Assembly: GCF_022605725.1 (NCBI RefSeq)
Contig: NC_065562.1
Location: forward strand, 2,480,001-2,544,000
Reading direction: 5' to 3'
Source of the DNA: Anthonomus grandis grandis
Taxonomy: Eukaryota > Arthropoda > Insecta > Coleoptera > Curculionidae
Length of the DNA stretch: 64,000 bases
Made by a program: the position numbers and the translations under genes. Every line of letters begins with the position of its first letter. The stretch's first letter is position 1. Positions 32,020 to 43,849 of the stretch are shown in pieces. Below the pieces are notes generated by a model that was not told the origin of the DNA, did no database searches, and saw nothing but the letters and a program-made list of their open reading frames with translations.

Positions 32020-35000
32020 GCATATTCGTAACTAGCGTAGCGTATTGCACGCCGAAGAGCTGCAAATGCTTCCGAGGTTCGTTAAGTAAACAGCGCGCGT
32101 GAACGCATGTATGCGGACCAGAATTACGTAAACAGCATGCCATATCGCATTAAATTCTTATGACTATTATTGTTAGAGTAAGTGGAAGTAACAATGGACA
32201 ATTTACGACCAAATTATATTTATTACGAAGATCCTGATAGCAATTCAGTTAGAACAAAGTTTGTTGAGATCACTAAGATTGAGGTGAGTTGTTTGATACA
32301 ATCTTAGCGCATTCAAGTAAAGTAAAACACATTGTTTATTAAACAACCTTAACTATAGTATCTCAGAATTTAGAGGTTATGTAGGTTATGTTTTTAATAT
32401 CTCTGAGTTTTTCCTATACAGGGTGGTAATTTTTACCGTGCTCACAATTGAACCGTTTAGGATAGTCAGAGAATTTGAAAATCGATCATAATGTTAATAA
32501 AAAGCTGCTAATCAATGATGTAAATGTAGCGAGTTCCCTAAAAATTGTCAAATAGATAAAAAAGTTGCTACATGAATAAAAACATTGGAGTTTTCAGTTT
32601 TGTTTGTTATAACTTGAGAACGGATTGGAATAGGTCGCTAAAGAACAAAACTTATCTTTAATTTTACCGTGCTCTGTCTCTTACCATTTAGGATATCCCA
32701 ATGGTAGCAAGTTAAAAGTGACCACTCGTAGTGAGTTACTCGTATATAGATCTCTTATTTTAATACAATAATACCAGTTTAAATATATTTTTTTATATAT
32801 TTTCGCAAAAAATAAGATAGAACTTTCCACTTTTCGTCTTTTTCTTCAGATTTTTTTTCTATTGAATGGTGTAATAATACTAATAATATTCGTTGACTTT
32901 AATTTTGTATTTTTGAATAAAGTGGCTAGTTTAAAAATATGAGCCTTTAATATCCTACAATTTTAAATTATGGTTTTAGAAATGGGTTACGGAATAAATT
33001 AAAACAACAAAAACTGCATGGAGTATTAAACGGACAATTCGAACAGATCCTTCTAAAGCAAAAAAGCATACTTTTAAGCGAATTTACCGTTGTTACTTCA
33101 AAACAATTGAACAAAAATTACCTAATCCTCGTAAGCGAAAACATACCTCCAGAAATATTGACTACCCTGCGGAATTGGAAATTGTCATCAAGTATACTCC
33201 CAAGCAAAAATCAAGAGCTAAAGCAATCGACTCTCTTGCTATCGAATGGCCTTGTATAATTTGTTTTAAAAATGATCACAATCATACTATTACTAGCGCG
33301 GCTGCTTTCATTAAAAGACCAATAGGATGTGAAACGATACAGGAAATTTTGGACTATTTTAATAAAGGACATTCTCCCTCTTCTGCCTATCTGCTTTAAG
33401 AAAATTGAAGAATTGGGAGATCAATACGATTCGATTGCCATCGACCGATATTATTTTCCAACTAAAAATGATTTTGGGAATTTATGGAAAAAACATTTTA
33501 AGGTAATTGATGCAAATAACATTTATATTTTTTTTACAACTACTTAACTTTTGAGAATGTAAATTTCTAGTTACAGTTTAAATATTTCTCTTTTTTTAAA
33601 AAATAAAACTCTGTGCTTAGGGTGAGATATTTACCTCTTATTTAGTCTCATACAGGGTGATTGAAGAGACATCGTCTTGAAAAATGGTTACTTAAGTAAC
33701 GTTCCATTCTAGGCAAGCAAATATGTACTGGTTATTATTATTATGTATTATTATTATTACCGAGGTTACGAGCGTTAGTTTCATTATCAAAAAAAAAAAT
33801 TTGTCATTTCAATATAAAAAAATTATACTTGAAGTTTATTGGGATCGGAAATAAGAATCCAGTTTTTTTTAAATTAAGCGTAGATAATGCTAGAGATACT
33901 TTGTTACTTTGTAATAATACTACTTTTAATGTTGTAACTTTTTTGCAAGTTCTATTCATATTTTTAATCAGACACTTTATTTAGTTGCGTATTTTATTAT
34001 ATCTGAAATTGATTCACAATTATTAAGCTAATAAATATTTTGTTAGTTAAATATATTAAAATTATTCACTGGCGATATTTACATATTTCTAGATTCAAAG
34101 TTTAAATACCTTTTTAGGCTAGCTATGGCGAAGCTACTGGTGAAGGTATGTTCAGCAAATTAGCTGAAAACTTGAACAACTCGACAGTATTGTACAAGTT
34201 AGAGAGAGATATAGAAAATAAGCATTATGTTCTTTCTTTATGTTCCACTATAATGTAGCGAGCAGCAAGAATGTTAAAGTCATCTGAAATACTTTTTGTC
34301 GATGCAACTAGTAATTGCGACGTTCAATCCCATAAGTTATACTTTTTTGCAACGCAATCAGCAGCAGGCGGTATACCATTGAGATGTATTATTTCCACAT
34401 CTCAGAAACAAGAAGTATTTTCAATTGGAGTTAAAAATTTATTAGAAATAATACCAACTATTAAACCTTCTCTAATTATTACTGATGATGACCTAGTAGA
34501 GCGTAATGTGTTAAAACAGTATTGGCCACAGTCCACATTTTTGCTCTGTACCTTCCATGTATGGAAATCTATATGGAAATGGCTATCGATAGTGAAAAAT
34601 AATATACAAAAAGAAGATAGACGAACACTTTACAATATCTTTCGCGAAATATTGATGTCAAATACCAAAGAAAAACTGCAAGAGAATTTAAATATATTTG
34701 AAAATTTTAACCAATATCCTCAATATAAAAAATATATTAGTGATAAGCTTGAAAAAATTGAGATGTGGTGTTTATACTATAGGAAGTCCTTCATCACAAG
34801 AGGTACTAACACAAACAATTATATTGAAGTGATGTTCCGCCTGTTCAAAGATATACCGCTCGAACGCACCAAAGCTTACAATTTGCCACAACTTACAGAT
34901 TTTGTGATTACTGAATTCGAAAATTACTACAAACAGCGCATATTGGATCTCGTATTTGGAAAGCTTACTAGGTCAACTTTAAAACGTTTATGCCCAGATG

Positions 35001-36681
35001 CTAAGGATGTTTATCCGGAACAAATCTGTGATCTGGGTGATATGCAATTATGTCTCAAGCTGCAAATCGAAGGATGTAACATATTTCGTAGATATGAAAA
35101 TAAATATCTGTTCTTGTCCCCAAGGTGAAAGTGGAAGGATATACAAACATCAATCCGCAATAATTACTAATTATAATATAGATGAAGTATGTAATATACT
35201 GACACTAGATAGTAAAAATATATTATATGAAATTGCTACCGAAAATAAAGCAAGATACGAACTGTTTTTGCCACTCAAAATAAAAAACGTAACTAAATCA
35301 AGAAAAATAAAAGAAAAGGACATAAGCATTGAAGTATTGGATAATTCTAACACTATAATAAATAAATCGCTTGAAACTGGTGAAGCTACTAGAACTAGCG
35401 AAGAAACAGAACATTTTAGTAAAAGATAAAATGTAAAAGAAAAATAGGAAAATTTTTTAAGTCAACTTGGCGATACGGTCAAGAAGTCCATTGATGATGA
35501 TCCAAATGGATTTATACCAGCAGTTGCGGTTTGCATAAACTCGTATAATAAAAATATCAATTCTTCTTCCACATTAATGAGCTCGTTGCATAATGCTTTT
35601 AAAGCTTGTAATTTTCAAGTCGTCAGATCGTCTACACATCAAAAAATATCCAGAAAAGAAAAAAAAATATCGGTGCAAACTACGTCTATCGCAAGAAGGT
35701 AGGTCCATGCTTGCGGACGTAGAAAACTTCAAGCTGAGAGGAAAGTCGCATCTTATAATACGCAATATGAATGTTCTCATTTTAAATATATTTAGTATTA
35801 TTTTTTGTTTCGTTTATGGAGTATTTATTTTATTTCTCTATAATTTAATATTATTTACTTGACAAAAACAAATATTCAGTAATGGCCTATAGAACAAACC
35901 TTATATTAATTAGCAAACATTAAAATATTCTATTGCCTAAACATATAATAATGTATGTACGTTGTACGGATACGTACATTTTCGTTTAGAAAAACGTATT
36001 AAAACAAATTATACGTTTGGTGTATTTTTTTTCTGTATGATTCTAACATTTATTTTAAAAAATGATCCCACTTTTAATTTGAGCTTTGTAACGAAAAACC
36101 TACTTTTATATCGAATACTACAAATTTTACTATTTAAATAACCTTTCGTTTTCTTTCTCTAAATATACAGTGAGAACGCGCAAGTCCGAACAAAATTCGC
36201 TTAAATTTCAGGGGTATTTTGTAAAAACGCTCGGACATGTCGATTTTTATTTCTACCTATCTTTTGTTAACCAAAAATTCGTTGCAACTAACTTCATTTT
36301 ATATTTCTACATTTTCTAAATCTACTGTTGATTCTTGACACATTTTGGTAAAGGTCTACTCTGTTTTTTGAGTAACCGACACGTTTGAAAAGTTTTTTGA
36401 AAGACCTATAAAATGAAAACGGTTTGAAGTGTTTAATAAGGGTATGATGATACCCAACTACAGGGTAAAACCAAAAAAAACAATTTTTTAGCAATTTTTG
36501 AGTATTTGTCACTGATATCATAGCATACCCTTATCAGCAACTAAGATATGAATTTAAAAGTACATTTTTCTCCCAAGTTTATATTTTGCATTTTCTTGCG
36601 TGCGTTCACACGCGCTGTTTACGAGACACATCTCGTGAGAGTAATATCGGTTGCGATATGATACGCTAGATACGAATATGC
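32020..36681 (+). mobile_element. Mutator-like element (MULE), 4.66 kb
   Basis: GCATATTCGTAACTAGCGTA at 32020 matches, inverted from 36681, GCATATTCGTATCTAGCGTA. Similarity continues inward about 90 bases, including GTAAACAGCGCG(C/T)GTGAACGCA. The 9-base duplication TGCCCGGCG flanks both ends. It encodes a MULE transposase on the plus strand and sits inside the 5' terminal region of the hAT. Confidence 0.88.
32194..35800 (+). pseudogene. MULE transposase with SWIM domain, spliced and decayed
   Basis: The ATG at 32194 gives a short exon (DNLRPNYIYYEDPDSNS) ending GAG|GTGAGT near 32284. The next coding part (about 33010-33393) has KTAWSIKRTIRTDPS and a zinc finger PCIICFKNDHNHTI. After a frameshift it continues with IEELGDQYDSIAI to an AAG|GTAATT donor near 33500. 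Another exon, from about 34119 (ASYGEATGEG), has a TAG at 34256-34258, then the catalytic FVDATSNCD, SLIITDDDLVERN and CTFHVWKSIW. The SWIM finger reads CSCPQGESGRIYKH, with Y where the third C is required. Coding-like text in another frame reaches about 35800. Multiple lesions make it inactive. Confidence 0.82.
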
Positions 36682-36690
36682 TGCCCGGCG
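36682..36690. repeat. MULE target-site duplication, right
   Basis: TGCCCGGCG, identical to 32011-32019. Confidence 0.85.
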
Positions 36691-36706
36691 GGCCAGTCCG
36701 ACTCTG

Positions 36707-37052
36707 CCACAACTGCTGGATGAAGTGCCTTTATATGTCCATCTAAATTATTGATTCATGCATGATGGTTGACACGCACACTTTGGTGTATACGTTTGAC
36801 AGTATTTAAATAAGACGTATATGTACCAAAATAAATGGATAAGAAGGGGTGGTCCGATGGCTTGACCTCCTAGATCCGCCAATTTAAGTCCTTGTGATTT
36901 TTGCATTTGGGGGTCTTTAAAATCCGTATTATAATATATAAAAAATGAAGCTTAAGCCGTTCTCGTATAAACTCGAGAACAGTTCTGGAAAAGAATTGAG
37001 CAGGATTGCAATAAATTTCGAAATGATGTGGGGATTTTTCAAAGAATTCGCT
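36707..37052 (+). pseudogene. Old mariner-like transposase, 3' part of the split gene
   Basis: Immediately after the hAT right end and inside its duplication, the frame resumes as PQLLDEVPLYVHLNY, then FMHDG (second catalytic D), KWIRRGGPMA, PPRSANLSPCDF (third catalytic D region), FCIWGSLKSV, and a C-terminal FRNDVGIFQRIR. It is full of TGA/TAA stops. It completes the fragment at 21134-21716: the protein text at the junction, YLIFLQN then LLDEVPL, is continuous with the family pattern. Confidence 0.75.
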
Positions 37053-38351
37053 GTTAATGTAAATGTTTTGTTTTGGTTTGCTTTGTTTTATTTTGTAATT
37101 GTTGTTATTGTATTTTTAAAGTAAAGATTTTCTACTTAGGGTGAAGTTTATAATAAATAAAATTATTTAAACAGTTGAATTTAGTGCCCAGAAGTTTTTA
37201 ATTTATTAGGAATTTACACTTAAAAATCACTTGCGGTTTGCTTTTTGTCCCAGTTATCGTCAAAATGCTGAAAAATTCCATTGATTTTCCATGAAGAAGA
37301 ATAATTTTTTTGATTTTCCAAGAAGATTTTTTTTTTATATCTAATTTAGAACATTAAAAGGCCAGAATTAGTAAGCAACAACCTTGTTTAAGTTAAAATG
37401 TACTCAGGGACAAGGGGAGTGTTTTGTTTATAAACATATTCACCAATTCTTTGTTGCCAAGTTTACATACATTTTCAACAGTGGAAATTTTCAGCTGTAT
37501 ATTAACATTTAACACATATAATAATATTAATTTAACTCATTGGTGTTAGATTTTGGATTAAAAATAAAAAGAAGAAATAGATATATGTATGTATTCTTAG
37601 CGTAAAATAATATCTTCAAAGCAAAAGAAAACTATTAACATTCTTATGCCTGAAACCGCTTTTAAAAAATTTGGAATAGCAACATCGCAAGCATTCTTGC
37701 GAAATGTCATCTTGTCAAACGGCTTTGTGTTTACATTCGGCATTTGTAACGTTCTCTGTTTTTTTCTTTAGTTTTTGGTTAATAAAGGAAAAAGATCTCA
37801 TTTGAGTATATTTGTGAACTGTTACGATGGTAAAATGTTGTGTCGTTTGTGCCACATCATGGGAAAAAAGGCGATTCAAACCGATCTTTTCACAAATAAA
37901 TACCGATACTGTCATAACATCATATCAAAGAGAAACCGTCGTTATAAACGTGGAATAGGGGATCATAGAAATAAACCTAAATAAAAACTTAAGAAATCTA
38001 TAATAATTATAAAATATTTAACTACGTTAGAAAAACGCATAAAGACTTCATAAACGGTAATATTGTTTACAATTTAAAGCTAAATCTATTATTAATAACG
38101 TATTATGTAATGTATTATGTAAATATTTTTTGACGACGACTGGTAAAGATTCCTTTTGTCGGTGAATCAAGAATGCAAGTTCCTGGACACTCGGAATATA
38201 AGGATGATGAATTTCCCATGGGTTCAGCCGGAAAATGCGTTAAAAAGTATGAAAGTACTACACACCAGTGATAAAAGTAATTCTATTAATAACAAATACA
38301 GTAAAATTAAGACAGAAAATTGGTTTATCTGTGGGTATGGGTATGCATATA
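37053..38351. other. No gene seen
   Basis: AT-rich. A 69-residue plus-strand frame at 37775-37984 contains LCRLCHIMG and a basic tail, and follows a T-rich AG acceptor at 37771, so a lone exon is conceivable. I see no family and no partner exon. Confidence 0.3.
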
Positions 38352-39491
38352 CAGGGTGTTTCATAATTAGTGGGACAAACTTGGAGAGGTTGTAGAGCCT
38401 CAAAATACTCAAGTTTGCGTCTTAAACCGCTCTCCGAAAATGATTAGATTTTGAGATACAGGGTGATAACATTTTAAGAAAAAATCTTATTTTTCGCGAT
38501 AAATTTGAGATCCCTGTAGATATTTTTCTGAAAATTAGTAGATAGCTTTTATGCATCTAGTACTATTTTCTCATACATTATTTAATTTTTTATTTTACCA
38601 GTGGCATCTATCCGGGTTAGAACCTAGCTAACTCTTTCAAAAAAAAAATGGTACACCACTGTTATTTTCAAATAAAAAATATTTTTCAAATACACATTTA
38701 ATTTAAAGAAAATTTCGTCTCTTGGCCTTTTCCGCCAAACAAAATAAAATAATAAAAAAATAAAAACCATTGTTCGAAATTTATTTCTCGCTAAAATTAA
38801 AACTTTTATCGTTTGATAATATTTACGGTAGGTATTCATTGCATTTCATGCAATAAAATTCTTTGATTTTTAGATTTTATAAATATCTACTGATATCAAA
38901 TTCATTAAAAAAAAACATTAATTTTCTTGATAGCTTCTATTTGACTACTTTATACTCGAACTTAAGTGCTTAACTTAACTCGAACTATCGGCTTAAAGTA
39001 TACGCGAAATCTTTCGTTGCAAAGCTGAGTACGACGGCTTATGTTTTGTCGAACTCTTTCAAATATCCACACTGTATTTTGAACCTTTGCACATGGAGCG
39101 ATCACTCGTCCCAAAAGTGAAAACAGGGGTCTCATACACCAAAGTTTTAGCATCTCATACACCAAAATCCAATGGGGATAAGTCGGGCGACTGCGCTGGC
39201 CACTGAATAGAGCCGCTTCGGCCAATCCACCTATTAAGAAAGCTTGCATCTAAATATTGCTGCGCTTGCAAAGTAAAATGTGATGGAGCGCCATCATGTT
39301 GAAACCACATACGAGTTTAACTATTTAGTGGCACATCGTCCAATAGGTCCGGAAGCACATGCTGTAGAAATTAAGCATAAATGATTATTTTTTCGTTTAC
39401 GTTTCCAGCCTAAATATTTATTTTAAATTTTTATAAAACTGGTGTTGAGCTCTACGAAGGGGTATAGCATGATGATTATCATCCCGTGTAG
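38352..39491 (-). pseudogene. DD41D mariner-like element 3, 3' part (split by a Harbinger)
   Basis: The terminus CAGGGTGTTTCATAATTAG begins at 38352 next to TA. Minus-strand transposase text runs from 39491: a degenerate DDNHHAIPLRRAQHQF, LLDDVPLNS, the catalytic HDGAPSHF, WIGRSGSIQWPAQSPDL, and SPLDFGV, with 41 residues between the second and third D, then a C-terminal RTQLCNERF. Stops and frameshifts throughout. The N-terminal half lies beyond the Harbinger at 44538-44975. Confidence 0.78.
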
Positions 39492-39700
39492 AGGCTCCAG
39501 TACACGTTCGGCCAACTAGTTGGGCCAATGAGTTGGGCCAACGTGTACAGGACTGTTTGGCGTTACTTGGTGATTGGCAGCCAGCGTTGGCCCACGAACC
39601 AAATGTTGTCGGTTTTTCGTGTACAAATCAAAGGATCTTGGCGCCATTTACCAAACAGCGTTCACACGTTGGTCGTTGATTTTACGGTGTAAAAAGTAAA

Positions 39701-40224
39701 ATGACGACTACGATGGCGGCATGGAAGAGCGAAGAAGTTTTAAAGTTTATAGATTTGTATCAAAATGAACCAATAATATGGAATCCTAAACATGAACAAC
39801 ACAAAAATAAAAACAAAGTAAGTTAGTTTTTGTTATCTATTTTTTTATATCTCTGAATGTGAATAAATATTAAGCCATAAAATGAAAAAACAAATCTAAT
39901 ATTAACGAAAAAGATAATTACATTTTTTGATTGGTCAGCAATAAAAAAAAAGTTAAATATTTAATTTATTTTGTATTTTAGGTTAATGATGCTTGGAATC
40001 GTATTGCTGATAATTTGCATGTACCTGTAAATGAACTAAAAAAGAAAAATGAATCGCTTATGGCTACCTTTAGATTGCATTATAAAAAGAAAATGCAGTC
40101 TATAAAATCAGGCATGGGTGAGGATGAGCTCTACATTCCCATTTGACCATTCTACGAGCCTTTGTACAGCTTTCTGAAGGATGTGTATGAGTGCCGAAGC
40201 TTAATTAACACTGAGGATAATAGT
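39701..40224 (+). pseudogene. Harbinger MADF protein, exons 1 and 2
   Basis: Exon 1 (39701-39817, 39 codons): TTTMAAWKSEEVLKFIDLYQ, PIIWNPKH, donor AAA|GTAAGT. Exon 2 (39982-40224, 81 codons): NDAWNRIADNLHVPVNELKK, LMATFRLHYKKKMQS, FYEPLYSFLKD, donor AGT|GTAAGT. Together these form an MADF (Myb/SANT-like) domain, the DNA-binding partner protein of Harbinger transposases. A TGA at 40144-40146 replaces the conserved W before FYEPL. The third exon is at 43142. Confidence 0.8.
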
Positions 40225-40306
40225 GTAAGTAAAACAACATTTTTATTACATAAAGTTTAATTATCTACGAACGTAACAGCAATCGTGAGTCGTTACCAGC
40301 ATCATG

Positions 40307-42946
40307 CCCAATATAACCCAGAAAATCGAACACCTGAAGAATGTTTGGATACACTGAAACAAAAATTATCGGTATATGCAGGACGGTTTAAAAGATATAA
40401 ATCCAGCAATAGCAGAAAGTAGGACAACGCGCTTTTCGTACGCTCGGAGAAATCTTTTTATAGAAAACTTAAGTTTTCAACCAGTCCTTGCGAAAATAAC
40501 TATCCAACCAGCGATGAAATTTCAACATTCTGGAGAAGTCAATTAACAACGACAACACCATGTAATAACCAGGCAAGTTGGATAGATGAAGAGCGACAAA
40601 AGTCTCAACTTTTCGAGCAAATGCATCATCAGCCATTTACCGTTGAAGAGGTCTCCACTATAATTAAAGGCCTTCACAACTGGAAAGCCCCTGGTCCAGA
40701 CCACGTACATAATTATTGGATCAAAAACTGTGGTCAACCCACAAACAACTGACCACACTAATAAATGATCTGCTGATGGAACCGAACAAACTTCCAACGT
40801 TCCTCACTCAGGGATCAACTTTTCTGCTATCAAAAGATCCACAGAACACACAAGATCCAGCGAAATATCGGCCAATAATATGTTTACCAACACTGTATAA
40901 GCTGATAACCGCGTGTCTTATAGAGCGCATATACCAACATTGCGAGGATAACAACATTATTGCTGTTCAACAGAAGGGATGTGCTAGGGGAGATATGGGC
41001 TGTAAGGAGCAATTGACCATCGACTCCGTAATTTGCAACCAGGCCTATAGTAATAAGAGAAATCTCTACACCGCCTATGTCGATTACAAGAAGGCCTTCG
41101 ATTCTATCCCACATGAATGGCTTATTGATGTCCTTAGGATATATAAAATAGATGAACGCATTGTGACTTTACTGGAGAGCACAATGGCGATATGGAGAAC
41201 AAGTATGCATCTACAACTTCCTACTGGAGAGAGTATTGAGACAAACACAATACCGATCCGTAAGGGTATATTCCAGGGCGACTCTCTGAGTCCACTTTGG
41301 TTCTGTCTAGCCATGAATCCTCTATCATCTCGACTCAATTCCACCTCTTACGGCTTTGCTATTAAGAAGAATAGTAGGAAAATCGCAAAAGTCAATCATT
41401 TGCTCTATATGGACGATCTAAAGCTAATGGGTGCCACTAGTAATCAACTGGATCAAATGCTGAACATCGTGGAGGAATTCTCTGCTAATATCGGAATGAG
41501 GTTTGGGCTGGATAAGTGTCGTATTAGCAACATTGTACGAGGAAAGATGCAGCCGGGATCCTTCGAGATGCGGGTTGGCCAAACTATAGATGCCATGGAA
41601 GAGGGTGATAGATACAAATACCTGGGAATGATGCAGGCAGCGCGAATAAACCACCGAACAATGAAAGATAAACTCACTGCTGAGTTTACAATAAGAGTAA
41701 AGCACATAGTGAAAACGAGCCTCAACAGTAGGAATCTATTTAAGGCGTTAAATACGTATGCCTGTACAGCACTAACATATTCCTTTGGAATTGTGGGATG
41801 GAGCAAGACGGACATCCAGAACTTGCAACGGAAGGCACGAACATTATTGACTAAGGCTCAAAAACACCACCCTCGAAGTGCCACAGAAAGAACTACGCTA
41901 CCAAGACATCAGGGAGGTAGAGGATTGGCAGACATTAGCAAACAGTTGGACCAACAAATTTCAGTTCTGAGAAATTTCTTTCATGAAAAGGCTAGATTGT
42001 CCGCTCTGCACCGTGCTATATGCGAGGTCGATGACTCTACACCTCTGAAACTGAAGAATTGCGAAATCGAAAGTCACCACGTCACTGATGAAGAAAAACA
42101 TCGATCATGGGCACAAAAACCACTGCACGGGAAACACGTCAACGAGGTTAGCCAGGGACATGTCGACACCAATGCGTCGAACTACTGGTTAACTTCAGGA
42201 CAACTGTTTCCCGAAACGGAAGGTTTCCTCTTGGCCATACAAGACCAAGTTATTCCAACTAGAAACTACTTGAAGTGCATTATTTCGGATCCTTCAGTAC
42301 AGAGTGACAAATGTCGATATGGATGCCAAGTGACAGAATCCATCCAACACATAACGGGAGGATGTCAAACGTTTGCCCAAACTGAGTATAAGGCACGTCA
42401 TGACTGCGTGGGAAAAAATACTGCACCAAGAACTTGCAGTTAAACTGAACCTCTTGAAGACGGACAAAGTTCCATATTACAATTATACTCCAGAGCCAGT
42501 TCTTGAAAACTGGCGAGTATAAATTGTACTGGGTCCGAACTGTTCTCACCGACCAAAGAACTGTCAACAATAGACCAGATCTTATCCTGGTGGATAAGCG
42601 ACTAAGGAGAACCACGCTGATTGACGTTGCTATACCTATTAACAATAACCTCCAAGGAAAATACAACGAAAAGATCATCAAATATCGAGATCTTGAAGGG
42701 CAAATCAGACGGCAATGGGAGATGGAGCATGTTCAAACAATTCCGATAATAATCTCGTCAACTGGACTTATACCAAAAACCCTTGTAGAGAACCTCAAAC
42801 AACTGGGACTAAGTGAGCACCACTACAAAAACATGCAAAAAGCGGTGCTACTGGGGACAGCACGGGTCGTCAGAAAGTTCATGGGTACAGAAGACCGAAC
42901 ACCATCCAGGGCCCGACAACCTGGAAAGGGTCCCCTCAGAGCTTAA
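40307..42946 (+). pseudogene. R4/Dong-type RT with restriction-like endonuclease, frameshifted
   Basis: Upstream part: TPEECLDTLKQKLSVYAGRF, then EEVSTIIKGLHNWKAPGPDH. Loss of one A in a poly-A run near 40727 shifts to KLWSTHKQLTTLINDLL and the 575-codon frame 40716-42443: KYRPIICLPTLYKLI, GCKEQLTID, AYVDYKKAFDSIPHEWL, GIFQGDSLSPLWFCLAM, the catalytic LLYMDDLKLMG, then a zinc knuckle CRYGCQV and HITGGCQ. Two further shifts (about 42395 and 42515) lead to RPDLILVDKRLRRTTLIDVA, the PD-(D/E)XK-type endonuclease, ending at 42944-42946. RT and zinc residues are intact; three frameshifts are the visible damage. Confidence 0.85.
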
Positions 42947-43025
42947 TCCTTTTGATATCTTAGATATCTGGGATAAGTGAATGTTCCCCGTAAAACGGGA
43001 GTGTGATTGCCGCAAGGCAAAAATC

Positions 43026-43026
<1 letters not shown>

Positions 43027-43104
<78 letters not shown>
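43027..43104. repeat. (AAT)n microsatellite, about 26 units
   Basis: Uninterrupted AAT/TAA repeat at the 3' end of the Dong-type element. Confidence 0.95.
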
Positions 43105-43141
43105 GTATTATAATATAAATTAACTTAATAAATAGACTTAG

Positions 43142-43815
43142 AATCTCCGGTACCTGTAGCCAACAGTTACTCCAAAATTGTTCCTGAGACTAGCAGCAGC
43201 TCCGTAACTAATAAAATAAAAGTACCGGTTGTTAAGCGCCGTGCGAAAGACCCGCCAGAATTAGCAGAGGCCGGTAGAGAGATGTCAAAAGCTTTTACCG
43301 CATTAAACCAAGCCCTTGACAAAAAAATTGCCAGACAAGATGATGATTGTGACTTGTATGGTAGACTTCTTGCAACAAAATTGAGGAAGTTTTCTGAGAG
43401 TGAAAGAGAAGAAATAATGTTGGATATAGACAACATGATAATAAAGAGACGACGAAATAAGCAAAATATTCACACTCATTCATACACACACACTCGTCCA
43501 GGCACTTCGCGAAGTTCAGATGAATCTGAATGGTCATATATATCCGATTCAGCACAGAGCCATTCTTTATCAGTAAACGTAAATCGTTTAACTTATAACC
43601 CTTATCAAGCACCAACTCAACGGCTTCAAATACTTTCCAATGAAATTTTACCTGTCCAGTTTATACAACCATCATTAAATATACGGCCAGAATCTCGTGT
43701 CTATACTCAACTACCAGAAATGTCTCCAGAGTCTAATGAAACGTACAATATTTCTTTGCAATCCCCGTCAAGCAATTCCCAAGATATTGTATATGAGGCA
43801 TATAAAAATGCATAA
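43142..43815 (+). pseudogene. Harbinger MADF protein, last (BESS) exon
   Basis: Starts after an AG at 43140-43141. Reads VPVVKRRAKDPPELAEAGRE, then DLYGRLLATKLRKFSESERE with EEIMLDIDNMIIKRRR, the BESS protein-interaction motif, then a serine/threonine/proline-rich tail to the stop at 43813-43815. The open frame is long (about 220 codons), but the splice phase from exon 2 (phase 0) does not fit the frame here, so either an exon or a few bases are lost. Separated from exon 2 by the Dong insertion. Confidence 0.75.
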
Positions 43816-43849
43816 AAAAATTAAATAAGTTTTATTTACCTTAATCATA

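Larger units (their letters stand above)
21709..36706 (-). mobile_element. 15 kb hAT element, expanded by nested insertions
   Basis: The left end reads CAGCGTCGGATTGG inward and the right end, inverted from 36706, reads CAGAGTCGGACTGG. Both are flanked by the 8-base duplication CCACAACT, the hallmark length for hAT. The gene inside runs on the minus strand: 5' end near 36700, N-terminal exon at 31584, hAT C-terminus at 22226-21974. Insertions account for most of the size: 22228-24590 (mariner), about 24593-29050 (unidentified), and 32020-36681 (MULE). Without them it would be about 3.5-4 kb, a normal hAT. Confidence 0.88.
40290..43105 (+). mobile_element. R4/Dong-type non-LTR retrotransposon, 5'-truncated
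   Basis: A single ORF with central RT and C-terminal restriction-like endonuclease, a short 3' untranslated region, and a tail that runs straight into an (AAT)n tract. Dong of Bombyx is known to sit in TAA repeats, and this arrangement fits. It lies within the intron between MADF exons 2 and 3 of Harbinger 1. The 5' end is not precise. Confidence 0.8.

Noticed and set aside
31922..32143. Overlapping GC-rich frames on both strands near 31922-32143
   Set aside because: They coincide with the hAT terminus, the MULE duplication and the MULE terminal repeat, which explains the composition.
43295..43615. 106-residue minus-strand frame opposite the BESS exon
   Set aside because: Shadow of the MADF/BESS coding strand; no family pattern.
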